Shown here one piece after another: positions 29,231 to 30,974 of a stretch of 30,974 nt of DNA; within the stretch, counting starts at the first letter, position 1, and each line of letters begins with the position of its first letter. Where the stretch lies: positions 10,001 through 40,974 of the forward strand of contig JABUQX010057033.1 of NCBI GenBank assembly GCA_015478945.1, written 5' to 3'. The stretch comes from Trachelipus rathkii. Its lineage: Eukaryota > Arthropoda > Malacostraca > Isopoda > Trachelipodidae. The notes under the pieces were generated by a model. That model saw only the letters and a program-made list of their open reading frames with translations, was not told the origin of the DNA and searched no databases. The translations under genes were made by a program, and so were the position numbers.

Positions 29231-29547
29231 AAAAATTAGGGGGCGTAAAATAGGGGGGGGGCAATACGTACAACGGTTGCTTACGCAACCGTTTGGCGCG
29301 TTGCCAAAAATCAGGGTTGCCGAAAAAATTGGGGTTGCCAAAAAATTAGGGTTGCCAAAAAATACCGTGGGCCAAAAATGACCCATGGAAGACCAAAGGG
29401 TTGGTCGAAAAAAAGGTCAAGGCCCAAAAAGGTAAAGGCCAAAAAAGGTCAAGGTCAGGTAAAAATTCGAGCTTAAAAAAGGTCGCGGTCAGAAAAGGTC
29501 AAAAAGGTCGCGGTCACTTTCGGGGTCCAATATGGACCCCCTACTAC
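29231..29547. repeat. AAAAAGGTC / CCAAAAAATTAGGGTTG motifs (right)
   Basis: Mirror of 3868-4182. Lys/Gly-rich and Pro/Phe-rich short frames here are repeat translations. Confidence 0.75.
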
Positions 29548-30257
<710 letters not shown>

Positions 30258-30974
30258 TTTAATTAATAATATATGCAATAATTTAAATAATTAAAATTAA
30301 CCATTTCAAGCTCTTTAATTTTAATATTGTTTCCCTCAGGTTAAGTAATATTGATTTTAAATTGTTTTTTTTTCTCTCTCTCTCTTTCTGCCTTTCAAAG
30401 TTCTAATGAAAGTACCTTTGCTTTTGATCTTTAATATTATTTTTCTTGTAATCATAATTAGAGGTTCGTCATACATTTTTGTATTACTTAAATATTATTT
30501 TATATATTTTCCAAATTTGTTCGCCTTCTTCCCTTTGTTATTCCTTTTATGTCATATTTATTATATCCATTATTTCTTTTCTGTTATTTTCTTTTACCAA
30601 GTTCTTTAAGCAGTGATTTTTAATTCATATTATCTTCATCTAAATGTGACCCTTTAAATAAATTAAAAAGATATCTGATAAGCTTGGGTGAAGAAGTTTC
30701 TTCACATCTTTAAACATATGATCAAAAAGCTCGATACAAATGTCACAATTATTGAAACTGATCGCGTCATTAATTTCTAGACATGCACAACTCGTAAGTA
30801 AACATTACGATCAACTTTTAGGAACTACAATGTATTGACTGAAATTTGGTCGAAGATAAATGGATATGTCAGCGTAGTAGGATCATAAGGACATTTTTCT
30901 TCGCATGGTTCAAGAGGCTGGGAACACCTTTATGCATTTCAATTTACTCCCATAAATCTCCTGCCATCGGAAAC
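30258..30974. other. AT-rich low-repeat DNA, no gene seen (right)
   Basis: Mirror of 2461-3185, with a CT-rich run at about 30370-30390. A 67-residue hydrophobic frame (30406-30609) reflects T-rich composition and has no counterpart in the left arm. Confidence 0.5.

Overview
The window looks like animal nuclear DNA, most likely from an arthropod and perhaps a decapod crustacean such as a penaeid shrimp. It is AT-rich and dense in microsatellites: (TTA)n, (TTC)n, (ATAC)n, (TA)n and (CA)n. It carries a degraded non-LTR retrotransposon of a type common in arthropods, and it has no operons, ribosome binding sites or compact gene layout. The organism is an inference; no single-copy host gene was recognised. 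Small insertions and deletions, many in homopolymers, break every reading frame. This suggests an unpolished long-read sequence.

The dominant structure is a giant inverted repeat. Positions 2461-16604 read as the reverse complement of 16657-30974, around a 52-nt single-copy loop at 16605-16656. The arm runs off the right edge, so the outer limit of the palindrome is not seen. Positions 1-2460 are the only part without a partner in the window. They hold a tRNA-like (SINE-like) segment, several microsatellites, a GC-rich 75-nt hairpin and a two-copy 118-bp tandem repeat.

Each arm, read from outside inwards, holds: AT-rich DNA with (TTA)n tracts; GACCTTTTT-type repeats and a roughly 116-bp tandem repeat built on GGGTCAATTTTGACCC; a GAGTGCCA minisatellite; an 8.2-kb element (here 'E') that is itself an inverted repeat; a GGTGCGG-rich module; a (TA)n tract; a 5'-truncated non-LTR retrotransposon of about 2.3 kb; another (TA)n tract; and about 330 nt of unique DNA up to the apex. 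The result is a palindrome of palindromes, with four copies of the E terminal repeat.

E lies at 5140-13328 and 20126-28275. It has terminal inverted repeats of about 3.4 kb, built almost entirely of tandem subrepeats in fixed order, and a 1.3-kb single-copy centre with one broken gene for a protein I do not recognise. This matches the plan of Foldback (FB) or Galileo-type DNA transposons. E is the best candidate here for an undescribed mobile element. The outer palindrome may instead be a fold-back sequencing or assembly artefact, and the two possibilities are kept separate below.
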